64,000 nt of DNA from Poriferisphaera corsica (GTDB lineage Bacteria > Planctomycetota > Phycisphaerae > Phycisphaerales > Phycisphaeraceae). Under the pieces are notes generated by a model. It saw nothing but the letters and a program-made list of their open reading frames with translations. It had not been told where the DNA came from and did not search any database. Below are positions 26,585-35,732 of this stretch, piece by piece (position 1 is the first letter of the stretch; the number at the start of each line of letters is the position of its first letter). The stretch lies in assembly GCF_007747445.1 (NCBI RefSeq), contig NZ_CP036425.1, forward strand, positions 2,278,175-2,342,174. Reading direction: 5' to 3'. Position numbers and translations under genes: made by a program.

Positions 26585-28327
26585 ATGAACAACCGGGATA
26601 ACAATACAAGCGCATCCACAATCGTCATCATCGGCGGCGTTGCCGGCGGAGCATCCGCAGCAACACGCGCTCGCCGTATCAACGAACACGCAAACATCAT
26701 CCTCCTCGAAAAAGATGGCTACGTCAGCTTCGCAAACTGTGGTCTTCCCTACTACATCGGCGGTGAAATCCAACAGCGAGAAAAACTTCTCGTTGCCAAA
26801 CCCGAACTTCTAATCAACCGCTACAACATTGACGTTCGCGTCCACAACAAAGCCACTGCAATCGACAAGCTCAACAAGCAAATCACCGTCGAAAATACAC
26901 AAACCGGTGAAACTTACACCCTGCCCTACAATCAACTCATCCTCTCACCCGGCGCACGCCCCATCGTTCCACCAATCCCCGGCATCGAAACCGAAAACGT
27001 CTACACACTACGCAATGTCGAAGATACCGACCGCATCAAATCCTTCCTTGACCTCAACCCCAACATCAAGCACATCACCGTCGTCGGCGCCGGTTTCATC
27101 GGCCTCGAAATGGTTGAACAACTCCACAACCTCAACATCGCCGTCACTCTCATCGAACTCCAACCACAAGTCCTCCCCCTCCTCGATCCTGACTTCGCCA
27201 TCATGCTCGAAGACGAACTCACACAAAACAACATCGACGTCCTCACCGGTGATGGCCTCCAAACCATCAACCCAGACGAACAAAACAAAATCGCCAGCGT
27301 CACTCTCAACAGCGGCAAAACCATCGACACCGACATGGTACTACTCGGCATCGGTGTTGCACCTAACAATGAGTTAGCCACTGATGCAAACATACCCATC
27401 GGCGATCGCGGCGGTATCAAGACCAATCTCAAACATCAAACCGCAGACCCCGCCATCTACGCCGTTGGTGACGTCGCTGAATATGTCTACAAACCTACTA
27501 ACCAGACCATGCGCGTCCCACTCGCAGGCCCAGCCAACCGCGCAGGACGCATCGCAGGCACCTACGCCGCCTCATACAACCCCGACAACGAAAAACGCTA
27601 CACACCACATGATGCTCACAAGCTCGACATGTCGCCAGTCCTCGGCACATCCGCCGTCCGCGTCTTCTCCCTCACCGCCGCAATGACAGGTCTCTCACTG
27701 AAAATGGCACGAAACACCGACCAAAATATCGCTAGCGTCACCGTCACCGCCAACCATCACGTCGGTTATTACCCCGGCGCGACCCCCATCACACTCAAGC
27801 TCGTCTACAACGCCGACACCGGCCTCATCCTCGGCGCGCAAGCCATCGGCAAAAACGCTGTCGATAAACGCATCGACGTCATCGCCACCCTCATGCACAT
27901 GAACGGCACCGTCCACGACCTCATCGGCCTCGACCTCGTCTACGCACCTCCTTTCGGCGCCGCCAAGGACATCGTCCATCAAGCCGGCTTCGCCGCGACC
28001 AACCAACTCAACAACATCGTCAACGTCATACAGCCCGATGAAATCTCATCCGAAATGCAAATACTCGACGTACGCACCGATTCAGAGCACGCCGCCAATC
28101 AAATCCCCAGCTCTCTCCACATCCCACTCGACGATCTGCGAAACCGTATCGATGAGCTCAATGCCGACATAACTTACGCCGTCATCTGCGGCAGCGGCCT
28201 ACGCAGCTACATCGCCACACGCATTCTCACACAACGCGGCATCGAAAATGTACACAACGTATCAGGCGGCATGACCTCATGGCTCCGTCACCAAAAAGCA
28301 GCCAAACCCCAGCAAGCCACCGTATAA
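26585..28327 (+). CDS. CoA-disulfide/persulfide reductase with C-terminal rhodanese domain
   Basis: FAD- and NAD(P)H-dependent flavoenzyme of 580 residues. The FAD site is IIGGVAGGASAATRAR (about 15-30), the single redox Cys is C52 in SFANCGLPYYIGG, a second dinucleotide fold starts at VVGAGFIGLEM (about 165), and a dimerisation domain follows. A rhodanese domain fills the last 100 residues with the active Cys in ICGSGLRS (C535). Fusions of this type (CoADR-RHD, Npsr) reduce CoA-disulfide or CoA- and glutathione-persulfides. Ribosome site AAAGG precedes ATG 26585. It lies 67 nt behind the ArsR gene and before a second rhodanese protein, which supports a role in sulfane-sulfur detoxification. 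Confidence 0.9.
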   Translation: MNNRDNNTSASTIVIIGGVAGGASAATRARRINEHANIILLEKDGYVSFANCGLPYYIGGEIQQREKLLVAKPELLINRYNIDVRVHNKATAIDKLNKQITVENTQTGETYTLPYNQLILSPGARPIVPPIPGIETENVYTLRNVEDTDRIKSFLDLNPNIKHITVVGAGFIGLEMVEQLHNLNIAVTLIELQPQVLPLLDPDFAIMLEDELTQNNIDVLTGDGLQTINPDEQNKIASVTLNSGKTIDTDMVLLGIGVAPNNELATDANIPIGDRGGIKTNLKHQTADPAIYAVGDVAEYVYKPTNQTMRVPLAGPANRAGRIAGTYAASYNPDNEKRYTPHDAHKLDMSPVLGTSAVRVFSLTAAMTGLSLKMARNTDQNIASVTVTANHHVGYYPGATPITLKLVYNADTGLILGAQAIGKNAVDKRIDVIATLMHMNGTVHDLIGLDLVYAPPFGAAKDIVHQAGFAATNQLNNIVNVIQPDEISSEMQILDVRTDSEHAANQIPSSLHIPLDDLRNRIDELNADITYAVICGSGLRSYIATRILTQRGIENVHNVSGGMTSWLRHQKAAKPQQATV

Positions 28328-28386
28328 CGAAAACAAAGACGAACCAACGTCTATTTTAATTTCACAAAAGAACAACGCGAGAACAA

Positions 28387-28420
28387 GCGAGATGGGCTTT
28401 TTGGAGATCGCCCATCTCGC
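28387..28420 (+). promoter_or_regulatory. Perfect 11-bp intercistronic hairpin
   Basis: GCGAGATGGGC (28387-28397) and GCCCATCTCGC (28410-28420) pair without mismatch around a 12-nt loop. The hairpin lies between the reductase stop and the next ribosome site, with no T-run after it, so a simple terminator is unlikely. Attenuation, mRNA processing or 3'-end protection of the upstream message are possible. Confidence 0.6.
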
Positions 28421-28438
28421 CTAAGGGACAAAATCAAG

Positions 28439-29005
28439 ATGAACACGATCAATCCAACCGAATGCTACAAACAAATCACTGATAGCCCCACCACATCACA
28501 CCTCATCGATGTTCGCACACCCGGTGAACACGCTCAAATCCACGCCAATAACGCGCAACTATTCCCACTCGACAAACTCAACCCCGAACAAGTGATCAGC
28601 ACCCTCGGCTGCGCAGATTGCGACACCATCTACATCCTCTGCCATTCCGGTGCACGCGCTCAAAAAGCACAAGCCAAATTCCAAGCCGCCGGCCACGCCA
28701 ACACCGTCGTCGTCGATGGCGGCACACAAGCCTGGGCAGCAGCCGATCTACCCATCGAAAAAGCTGAAAAACAAACCATGTCCCTTCAGCGCCAAGTTCA
28801 AATCGCAGCCGGCGCGATGATCACGCTCGGCGTTGTCTTGGCGTTTTCACTTCACTGCTCATTCATCGCCATCTCCGCTTTCGTCGGACTCGGACTCATG
28901 TTTGCAGGCCTCACCAACACCTGCGGCCTCGCCATCTTTCTCGCCAAAATGCCATGGAACAATCCCAAAGGCTGTGTCACAAACTGCTCATGCCCCATCA
29001 ACTAA
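28439..29005 (+). CDS. YgaP-like rhodanese with membrane anchor
   Basis: Protein of 188 residues. A rhodanese domain (1-110) with catalytic Cys C68 in ILCHSGARAQKA is followed by two hydrophobic helices (about 120-165, AGAMITLGVVLAFSLHCSF and FVGLGLMFAGLTNTCGLAIF) of the DUF2892 type. This is the layout of YgaP, a membrane sulfurtransferase. The C-terminus has three Cys (NPKGCVTNCSC). It is the third gene of the ArsR-reductase-rhodanese operon and ends at a strong bidirectional terminator. Its likely role is sulfane-sulfur transfer at the inner membrane. Confidence 0.88.
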   Translation: MNTINPTECYKQITDSPTTSHLIDVRTPGEHAQIHANNAQLFPLDKLNPEQVISTLGCADCDTIYILCHSGARAQKAQAKFQAAGHANTVVVDGGTQAWAAADLPIEKAEKQTMSLQRQVQIAAGAMITLGVVLAFSLHCSFIAISAFVGLGLMFAGLTNTCGLAIFLAKMPWNNPKGCVTNCSCPIN

Positions 29006-29024
29006 TACTTGATTAGATTTAATT

Positions 29025-29064
29025 AAAAAAAAGCTCAACGTGAAATACGTTGAGCTTATTCTTT
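29025..29064. terminator. Bidirectional terminator after the sulfur operon and mrp
   Basis: AAGCTCAACGT (29031-29041) pairs perfectly with ACGTTGAGCTT (29047-29057) around GAAAT. An A-run lies on its left and a T-rich run on its right, so it can serve both the plus-strand operon and the minus-strand mrp gene. Confidence 0.9.
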
Positions 29065-29082
29065 TTCACTTATTTAATCAGA

Positions 29083-30222
29083 TCAGCTAATGCTAATCGA
29101 AGGAGTCCAATCCTCCGGCCCACTCAATGACACCTGATGCGTCAGCCGTTTCGCAACATTCATCAATTCTTCACCCAACTTAGAATCCTCAAAATTCGCC
29201 GTCGGATCACCCGCATCAGAATTCTTCCGCAACCCCATATTAATCGGGATCGAACCCAGGAACGGCACACCATTCTCTTGAGCCATCATCTCCGCCCCAC
29301 CTCTCCCAAAGATATCGTACTCAACCCCATCATTCCCAATAAAATACGACATATTTTCAACCACGCCCAAAATATTTATATCCAATTGCTCGAACATTTT
29401 CAGCGCTCTAACAGCATCATCCTGCGCCACCTTCTGAGGCGTACACACAACCACTGCCCCAGCCAATGGCAACAACTGCGACAGGGTTAACGGTACATCA
29501 CCCGTTCCCGGCGGTAGATCGATAATCAAATAATCCAAATCACCCCAATCCGTCTGCGTCGCCAATTGTTTAAACGCGCCATGCGCCATCGGCCCGCGCC
29601 AAATCAAAGGCTTATCATCCTCCACCAATGCCCCAATCGTCGTCACCTTCACACCGTGCATCTCAAACGGCACGATCATATTCCCTATTGTCTTTAATTC
29701 CAATTTATCCGTCCCCAACATTGTCGGCAGTGACGGCCCATAAATATCACCATCCATTATCCCAACCTTCGCGCCACTCCTCGCAAGCGCCACCGCCAGA
29801 TTCACTGACACCGTTGATTTACCAACGCCGCCTTTGCCTGCACCCACTGCAATCACATGCTTCACGCTCGGCAACGGATTGCTCGCCCGCGCAACATCCT
29901 GTGGCGACTGTTCCGCTTGCTCTTCAGCTTGCTCCTGACCACCACCATTTGCCGTAGCTGCTTCCTGCTCCGCAGCCGTCAACCGATAAGCAAAGCTCAC
30001 TTCCACCTTCGCAAGATTAAGCTCACGAAGTGCCTCACGAATCCGCCCTTCGAGCATCTCCTTAATCCCAGCGGCCGACTTCGGAAGTGTCACCGTAATA
30101 TCTGCCAACCCATCACAATATGCGACATTCGTGACCATATTCAGCGTCACAATATCCCGGTGTAACTCCGGATCCATCACAGTCTTCAATCGCTCTAAAA
30201 TTGCTGCTTTATCGATCGCCAT
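29083..30222 (-). CDS. mrp: Mrp/ApbC-type P-loop ATPase, iron-sulfur cluster carrier
   Basis: Protein of 379 residues from ATG 30222, which has AGGGAG upstream; the longer frame from 30243 overlaps that site. The N-terminal MIP18/DUF59 domain (1-80, VMDPELHRDIVTLNMV) is followed by a Gln/Glu-rich linker (about 93-115) and the deviant Walker A GAGKGGVGKST (127-137), then DLPPGTGD. Mrp proteins carry or insert Fe-S clusters with ATP hydrolysis. The CxxC usually found after VENMSYF is absent here (IGNDGVEYDIFG), so cluster binding must differ or be lost. It is a single-gene unit. Confidence 0.92.
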   Translation of the reverse strand: MAIDKAAILERLKTVMDPELHRDIVTLNMVTNVAYCDGLADITVTLPKSAAGIKEMLEGRIREALRELNLAKVEVSFAYRLTAAEQEAATANGGGQEQAEEQAEQSPQDVARASNPLPSVKHVIAVGAGKGGVGKSTVSVNLAVALARSGAKVGIMDGDIYGPSLPTMLGTDKLELKTIGNMIVPFEMHGVKVTTIGALVEDDKPLIWRGPMAHGAFKQLATQTDWGDLDYLIIDLPPGTGDVPLTLSQLLPLAGAVVVCTPQKVAQDDAVRALKMFEQLDINILGVVENMSYFIGNDGVEYDIFGRGGAEMMAQENGVPFLGSIPINMGLRKNSDAGDPTANFEDSKLGEELMNVAKRLTHQVSLSGPEDWTPSISIS

Positions 30223-30455
30223 GCTTAATGACTCCCTGTCCATGCTTATTCAATCGTTACAGATCAACATTCTACCCAAAACCAACATCTCACGCCCAAC
30301 ACACCCTTTCGCGTAATTTTTTCTTCCGAATCTTGCAATATCTCACCGCACCCCCCGTTATCCCATTCAGAAAAGCATGACACATTGCATCGCCCGTTTC
30401 AGTTTCCAAGGTTCCCCCAACCAACTAATATGGGCCAATAAAAAGGATGACTACG

Positions 30456-31721
30456 ATGCGCTACAAAACGATAACACTCGTCTGTGCACTACTGATGACA
30501 ACCTCACTCGCAACATCATCAGCTTTCGCACAACAGCAATGTGAAACCAAAGATTGCCCCGCGCAAACCGCTCGGCAAGGTCAGAAAAATTTCAAACAAC
30601 AACGTCACTTCCAAGACGGTAAACAAAACAGACCTCAATTCTCTCAAAATAAACGCATGTTCGAAAAAGCGCTGATGAGAGACATCAACCTCACCGCTGA
30701 ACAAAAAGCTGAAATCGCCGAAATCAAAGAACAATCCATCAGTGATCGCAAAGATTGGTACAAAAAAAATACTAAAAAGATTGACGCACTCGAAGAAGAA
30801 ATCCAAACCGCCAAAAAGACCGGCGACAAACAAGACCTCGCCAAGCTCCGCTACCAGCTCCGCGATCTCATGAACAACGCCCCCACACCGACCGACACAC
30901 TCAAAAAAATCAGCGGCGTACTCACCCCCGAGCAACGCAAAGATTTCAAACGTAACCACTCCTCCATCAAAGACAATTGGCAGGGCAAGCACGGCAACCG
31001 CGAACAAGCTCGTAGCCGCAGTAATAAAGATTCCTTCGGCTTCAATAGTTTCGAAGGCGATGATCGCGGTTCAGAAAAACGCATGCGTGACCGTGATGGC
31101 GACCGTGATCAGCGCATGAAACGACGCGGTCACAACGACTCCGACGGCGATCGCGGCCCCCGTATGCATGACCGTGATAATGACGATCGTGGACCACGCA
31201 GCCGCATGAACGATGACAGTAGGCAAGAAAACAGGCACGGCCCCGGCTCCATGCTCCGCTCCTTATTCCGTGATCTTGACCTCACCAGTGATCAAAAAGA
31301 ACAAATCCGTGAGATCGTAGAATCTGGACGCGAAGAGCATCAAGCATGGCGTGAAGAAAATCAAGACGATCTCCGCGCCCTCAAAGAAGATATGCGTGAA
31401 GCGATGCAAGACAAAGATCGTGAAGCCGCTCAAAGCATCCGCGAAAAAATGAGTGACCTCATGTCCTCCGCTCCAAGCCCACGTGACGGCCTCAATGAAA
31501 TCAAGTCCGTACTCACCAAGAAGCAGAAAAAGCAGCTCGAAGAAAACCTCTCCGAATTGCGTCCCCCACGCGACCGCATGGATCGCCCAAGGCGCGGTGA
31601 TGATCGTGATGATGACGACCGCCCTCGCGCAAAACGTTCAAGACGCGGCGATGACAACAACGAGCAAGATCGCCCACATAAAAAACGCAAACAACGCCGT
31701 CAAGATGACAGCGATTCATAA
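30456..31721 (+). CDS. Secreted Spy/CpxP-like protein with two domains and a charged linker
   Basis: Protein of 421 residues with a signal peptide (ITLVCALLMTTSLATSSAFA) and therefore periplasmic. Two similar helical segments, each with an LTxEQK/LTSDQK start and an LTPEQR or LTKKQKK end (about 70-165 and 265-360), resemble the LTxxQ motifs of Spy/CpxP chaperones and metal-resistance sensors. They are separated by about 90 residues rich in Asp, Arg and Gly (RDRDGDRDQRMKRRG), and a similar charged tail closes the protein. ATG 30456 was chosen because AAAGG lies 9 nt upstream; the ATG at 30447 would touch it. The chaperone or sensor role is inference; a strong terminator follows. Confidence 0.7.
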   Translation: MRYKTITLVCALLMTTSLATSSAFAQQQCETKDCPAQTARQGQKNFKQQRHFQDGKQNRPQFSQNKRMFEKALMRDINLTAEQKAEIAEIKEQSISDRKDWYKKNTKKIDALEEEIQTAKKTGDKQDLAKLRYQLRDLMNNAPTPTDTLKKISGVLTPEQRKDFKRNHSSIKDNWQGKHGNREQARSRSNKDSFGFNSFEGDDRGSEKRMRDRDGDRDQRMKRRGHNDSDGDRGPRMHDRDNDDRGPRSRMNDDSRQENRHGPGSMLRSLFRDLDLTSDQKEQIREIVESGREEHQAWREENQDDLRALKEDMREAMQDKDREAAQSIREKMSDLMSSAPSPRDGLNEIKSVLTKKQKKQLEENLSELRPPRDRMDRPRRGDDRDDDDRPRAKRSRRGDDNNEQDRPHKKRKQRRQDDSDS

Positions 31722-31744
31722 ATCTAACTACGCGTTAGCACCAG

Positions 31745-31779
31745 TAGAAAAACCCGATCGTTCTGATCGGGTTTTTCTT
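31745..31779. terminator. Terminator of the Spy-like gene
   Basis: AAAAACCCGATC (31748-31759) pairs perfectly with GATCGGGTTTTT (31765-31776) around GTTCT. The A/T runs on both sides let it also serve the ABC ATPase gene on the other strand. Confidence 0.92.
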
Positions 31780-31811
31780 TATCATTCAATATCAATCATC
31801 CACCCCATTTT

Positions 31812-32753
31812 TTACTGAACCAAACCCTTCGTCAATCGCATAAACGCTGTCTCCAGATTCACCTTCTCTTCTTCCAGCCGCGTCAACGCAAAACCATTCT
31901 CAATCAACTTCTGTGCAATCACCGGCGCTCCACACAACTCCGCATCAAGATCTACCTTGATATGCTCGTTATGCAACTCTGCATCATGCACGCCCGGCAA
32001 ACCCTTCAACATCATCATCGCATCAGCCCGACGCTCCGCAACGTCAATATGCAGCACCGCCCCCGTCTTCGCACGCTCAATGATCTCATCAATCGTCCCA
32101 ACAAAACGCAACTGTCCTTGCTCGATAATCCCAACCTTATTACACAAATCCGCAAGCTCCAGCAAAATGTGCGACGAAATCAAAATCGTCTTCCCCATCC
32201 GGTGCAATTCCTTCAAAAGCTCACGCATCTCAATACGCGCTCTCGGGTCAAGACCACTCGCCGGCTCATCCAAAAGCAGTACCTTCGGATCGTGCAACAA
32301 CACACGCGCAACCGACAACCGCTGCTGCATCCCGCGTGATAACGAGTTCACCTCAGCATCAATCTTGTACGACAAATCCGTCAGATCAAGCACGTCCTTA
32401 ATGATCCGCTCTCGCTGCTCGCCATTAATGTCATACGAAGCCGCAAAAAATTCCAGATACTCCTTCACCACCATATCCTGATACGAACCAAAATAGTCCG
32501 GCACGTAACCAATGATCGAACGCACCGCACGCGCATTCACCGGCCCAACTGACAACCCATCAATACGCGCCTCGCCCCATGTCGGCTTCAGCAACGTCGC
32601 CAAAATCTTGATCGTCGTCGTTTTCCCCGCACCGTTCGGCCCAATAAAGCCAAAACAGTCACCCTGCTCTATCTCAAGATTCAAATTCGCAAGCGCCATC
32701 AATTCACCATAACGCTTCGTCAAATTAATCGTTTGAATCATAGCCATCGACAT
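31812..32753 (-). CDS. ABC transporter ATP-binding protein
   Basis: ATPase subunit of 313 residues. It has Walker A GPNGAGKTT (about 38-46), the signature LSRGMQQRL (about 139), Walker B VLLLDEPASGLDP (about 158-170) and the switch His in ISSHIL. A C-terminal extension of about 90 residues (after 220) is typical of ABC-2 exporters of the CcmA/NatA type. GGAG precedes ATG 32753 closely, and the in-frame ATG at 32747 has better spacing. No ABC-2 permease lies next to it. The only partner is the large membrane protein encoded 51 nt upstream, so the two may form one export or gliding-type complex (inference). Confidence 0.9.
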   Translation of the reverse strand: MSMAMIQTINLTKRYGELMALANLNLEIEQGDCFGFIGPNGAGKTTTIKILATLLKPTWGEARIDGLSVGPVNARAVRSIIGYVPDYFGSYQDMVVKEYLEFFAASYDINGEQRERIIKDVLDLTDLSYKIDAEVNSLSRGMQQRLSVARVLLHDPKVLLLDEPASGLDPRARIEMRELLKELHRMGKTILISSHILLELADLCNKVGIIEQGQLRFVGTIDEIIERAKTGAVLHIDVAERRADAMMMLKGLPGVHDAELHNEHIKVDLDAELCGAPVIAQKLIENGFALTRLEEEKVNLETAFMRLTKGLVQ

Positions 32754-32804
32754 ATATCTCCAAAATCTTCCCAGAATAAGTCAACCATCTTCACATCCAA
32801 CACA

Positions 32805-35129
32805 TCATTTCACAATCGGTAACCACCATCTCACTACCGTCGTCCCCTTCGACGGCAACATCGTTCCATCCACACTTAGCGGCAACGGCAACGAACCGTC
32901 ATCCATGTACCCAATCACAATCAAGCCTCGCTGTTTCGTCCAGTCTGAAATATCAAACTCACGACCCAACGCACGCGAAAAATAGTTCGCATCCTTATTG
33001 TTCTGCACCCTGAAATCAGGCGTCGGCAACATCGCATAAAAACTCAACATCTCAAGCCGCTCTGTCACCTCCACCTTGCCCGGTTCCGAAATGCCGCCTC
33101 CCTGAAAACCTCCCAGACCAAGACCTCGGCCAGCATGCTTCACACTTAATTTGCCCAAATAACCTTCCTGTCGCAATATCCGCTTGTCATATCGCGCAAT
33201 CGGCATAATCAACGGCTGCGCCCCCTTCTCACGCTTCTCAAACTTCAGCGTCTCACCGCTAAACCATTTCTTATCCGTCTTCTGTAATCGCCAAAACCAA
33301 AACTCTCGCCCATTCCCTTTAGAATACACAAACGCAACATCTCTTAGCGCAAATGGCAACGTATTTTTCAACTCACCAATCGGCCACCCACGATCATCTA
33401 ACCGTAAGTTAGCCGTAGGTGTCGGCCAGATATCCTTCAGACCACTCTGCTCCTCACTCAACTCACCATAAAAATCCGCCTCAAGCATCTTCGTCGTCGA
33501 ACGGAAAGGAACCACGGCCCGGTGCGGCCCACTCGACCTCACATCATAATTCTGCGGATCCAAAAACCTTGACCGCAATTTATCCGAGCTAACCCCAGGC
33601 GAACTTAACAACTCACGATTATCCGCCACACCCATATCCGGTGCGACATCCAACTCGACATTCCCAAACGTCGGCATATAAACACTCATCCAAGATTTCA
33701 CCCGCGATTTACCCGTCACCGAATCCATATCCAACAACGTCAAGTGCGTAATCGACGCATCCGTTGGCCGAATCATGTACGCACCGCCCCACGCAATCCC
33801 CACAAAAATAAGGACCAAACCCGAAAACACCACCCATGAATATTTGTGTTTCTTCCTCGCCTTTAGCACAAAGAAACTGATCGGCCCAGCCACCAGCCAA
33901 TAAACCGCAAACACTAACAACGCCAACAACAACGCTGGCCCCGTCGTGTTTTTCATCGTAATCATCGAACCCCAAAAATCCGTCAGATCGTTCCCCGTGT
34001 AGCTCGACGTAATCCGCCCAGCCTTAACCTCTTCCTTCACGAACGCATTGCGATACGTCGGAGATTGCCAACCAAAAATACGATTCCAAATCGGATACAA
34101 CTCTCGTCCCGGCAAACCCATCTGCCGCAAAGACGCACTATTCATATCAATCCCAAACACCGTCACCGTACCAAACCCATACCGCTTCGACACGATCAAC
34201 GCATTACCGTTCACATCACGCCCAATCACCGATACCAACGGATCACGCTGATCAACATCAAGCGCCAACATCTGTATCTCACTCGCCACCCTGCCCACAG
34301 GCGGACGCCCAACAATATTCTGTGGCGGCTTCGCCGTAATCAATCGCATCCGCGTTTTATCTACCGGCAACAAATCGGCCAAACCACTCGATGTCCACTG
34401 CTGACCCACCGGCGGCAACATCACCACCAAATGACCACCACGTTCAACCCACTCACGCACCGCCTGCAACATCGCATCATTCACACGCGATCCGCTCGGC
34501 GATCCACCATTCGGATTCCAGATCATCGTATTCAACAACGACAACCCATACCAACGATCAGGCAGTCGATCGAACGACAAATCTCGCACCTGCAAAAAAT
34601 ACTCATGCTGCGTAAAGTACGGCTTATCATTCCCCAACCCCCAACTCTCGTTCGAACTCTCACCCATGTAGGCATTCAAACCCATTGAACCGCCCGCCCC
34701 CATCACACCGATCGCACTCGACCGTTCATACAAAACCTTTTGCGGCTTCTCCTCCACTCGCGCCAGCATCACCCCGCTTTCCTTATCCAACACCTCAATC
34801 TGAAACGTATCGTTCCGATTGAACGTCATCACAGGCTTCCCATACAACCACATCGACTGCTGCACCTGTGCCTGAAGCGTCACTTCACGCTGCATCAAGA
34901 CGACGTCACCACCATCATCGCGCATCCGCAACTGACAGATCACTGCGCGCGGCTCGGCCGCATTGCTGACCAGATTCAAACGCACCGGCGTCCACGTACC
35001 TGGGCGCACAATACCACCCAAGCCGATATCCGAAGCCTGCACGCTCAGATCAACCGTGTCTAACTGGCCAAACGCATTACTGCTAACAAAGAGCAGCCCG
35101 ATCAAAATCGCAAACAAATAACGTTTCAT
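32805..35129 (-). CDS. Large secreted/membrane protein, probable partner of the ABC ATPase
   Basis: Protein of 774 residues with a signal peptide (MKRYLFAILIGLLFVSSNAFG). An N-terminal extracytoplasmic part (25-370) includes a region WVERGGHLVVMLPPVGQQW and GFGTVTVFGIDMNS that reads like the class I glutamine-amidotransferase-like fold found in many planctomycete surface proteins. Two membrane helices follow (about 395-455, LLLALLVFAVYWLVAGPISF and WVVFSGLVLIFVGIAWG), then a long C-terminal extracytoplasmic part. ATG 35129 was chosen for the signal peptide; the frame is open back to 35153. It precedes the ABC ATPase by 51 nt. I cannot name a function; it may replace or regulate the missing permease. 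Confidence 0.65.
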   Translation of the reverse strand: MKRYLFAILIGLLFVSSNAFGQLDTVDLSVQASDIGLGGIVRPGTWTPVRLNLVSNAAEPRAVICQLRMRDDGGDVVLMQREVTLQAQVQQSMWLYGKPVMTFNRNDTFQIEVLDKESGVMLARVEEKPQKVLYERSSAIGVMGAGGSMGLNAYMGESSNESWGLGNDKPYFTQHEYFLQVRDLSFDRLPDRWYGLSLLNTMIWNPNGGSPSGSRVNDAMLQAVREWVERGGHLVVMLPPVGQQWTSSGLADLLPVDKTRMRLITAKPPQNIVGRPPVGRVASEIQMLALDVDQRDPLVSVIGRDVNGNALIVSKRYGFGTVTVFGIDMNSASLRQMGLPGRELYPIWNRIFGWQSPTYRNAFVKEEVKAGRITSSYTGNDLTDFWGSMITMKNTTGPALLLALLVFAVYWLVAGPISFFVLKARKKHKYSWVVFSGLVLIFVGIAWGGAYMIRPTDASITHLTLLDMDSVTGKSRVKSWMSVYMPTFGNVELDVAPDMGVADNRELLSSPGVSSDKLRSRFLDPQNYDVRSSGPHRAVVPFRSTTKMLEADFYGELSEEQSGLKDIWPTPTANLRLDDRGWPIGELKNTLPFALRDVAFVYSKGNGREFWFWRLQKTDKKWFSGETLKFEKREKGAQPLIMPIARYDKRILRQEGYLGKLSVKHAGRGLGLGGFQGGGISEPGKVEVTERLEMLSFYAMLPTPDFRVQNNKDANYFSRALGREFDISDWTKQRGLIVIGYMDDGSLPLPLSVDGTMLPSKGTTVVRWWLPIVK

Positions 35130-35329
35130 AATATTTTCTAGGTATCCCGGCATGCCATTTAGTTTACTTAAATCTCTGAATTTTCACAGTCTTACAATTC
35201 AAATTTCAACACAACTCATCCCCCGTCATCCTGCTCCAATTGTCCACAAAGACCGATAAGACAACCTCCTCATCACACCACATACTCATCTCAATTCTGG
35301 TCGATAAATACTCTGTGGATTCACAAGCA

Positions 35330-35539
35330 ATGCAATTCGTCATAATCGTCACGCTCATCTGCTCCTACCTGTTGGTTCAGCGGATTCTGGGCCTGCTCGC
35401 CAAATTCGCATCCCAAAACGTTGAACGCCATGACCTCATGGTCGATGCCCTCCAGATGCGAAAGAACTACATCGAAGCGATGCAGAAGTGGACACAAGTT
35501 GACGAAGAAGATCACGACATCAACGTCGACATCATGTAA
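35330..35539 (+). CDS. Small membrane protein, unknown
   Basis: Short protein of 69 residues: one N-terminal helix (QFVIIVTLICSYLLVQRIL), then an amphipathic helical part (LMVDALQMRKNYIEAMQKW) and an acidic tail. The frame is open back to 35240, but the membrane helix favours ATG 35330. No family is recognised. It lies alone between divergent neighbours, so coding status rests only on its sensible composition. Confidence 0.45.
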   Translation: MQFVIIVTLICSYLLVQRILGLLAKFASQNVERHDLMVDALQMRKNYIEAMQKWTQVDEEDHDINVDIM

Positions 35540-35732
35540 TCCGCATCCCCCCCTGTTTCGTCTCATTCAATTTTCATTTTCGCCTTGATTTGTAGTGCAT
35601 TGCTGATAAATGACACTCAACTCAATGATCAGCAAGCACATATCGTTCGTAACCGCCGCTTGCGTCTAGCACTCATACGTTGAAAACTGGTGGCTGTGCG
35701 AATGTTGTGCGTGTGTTTGATATCATGATCGC

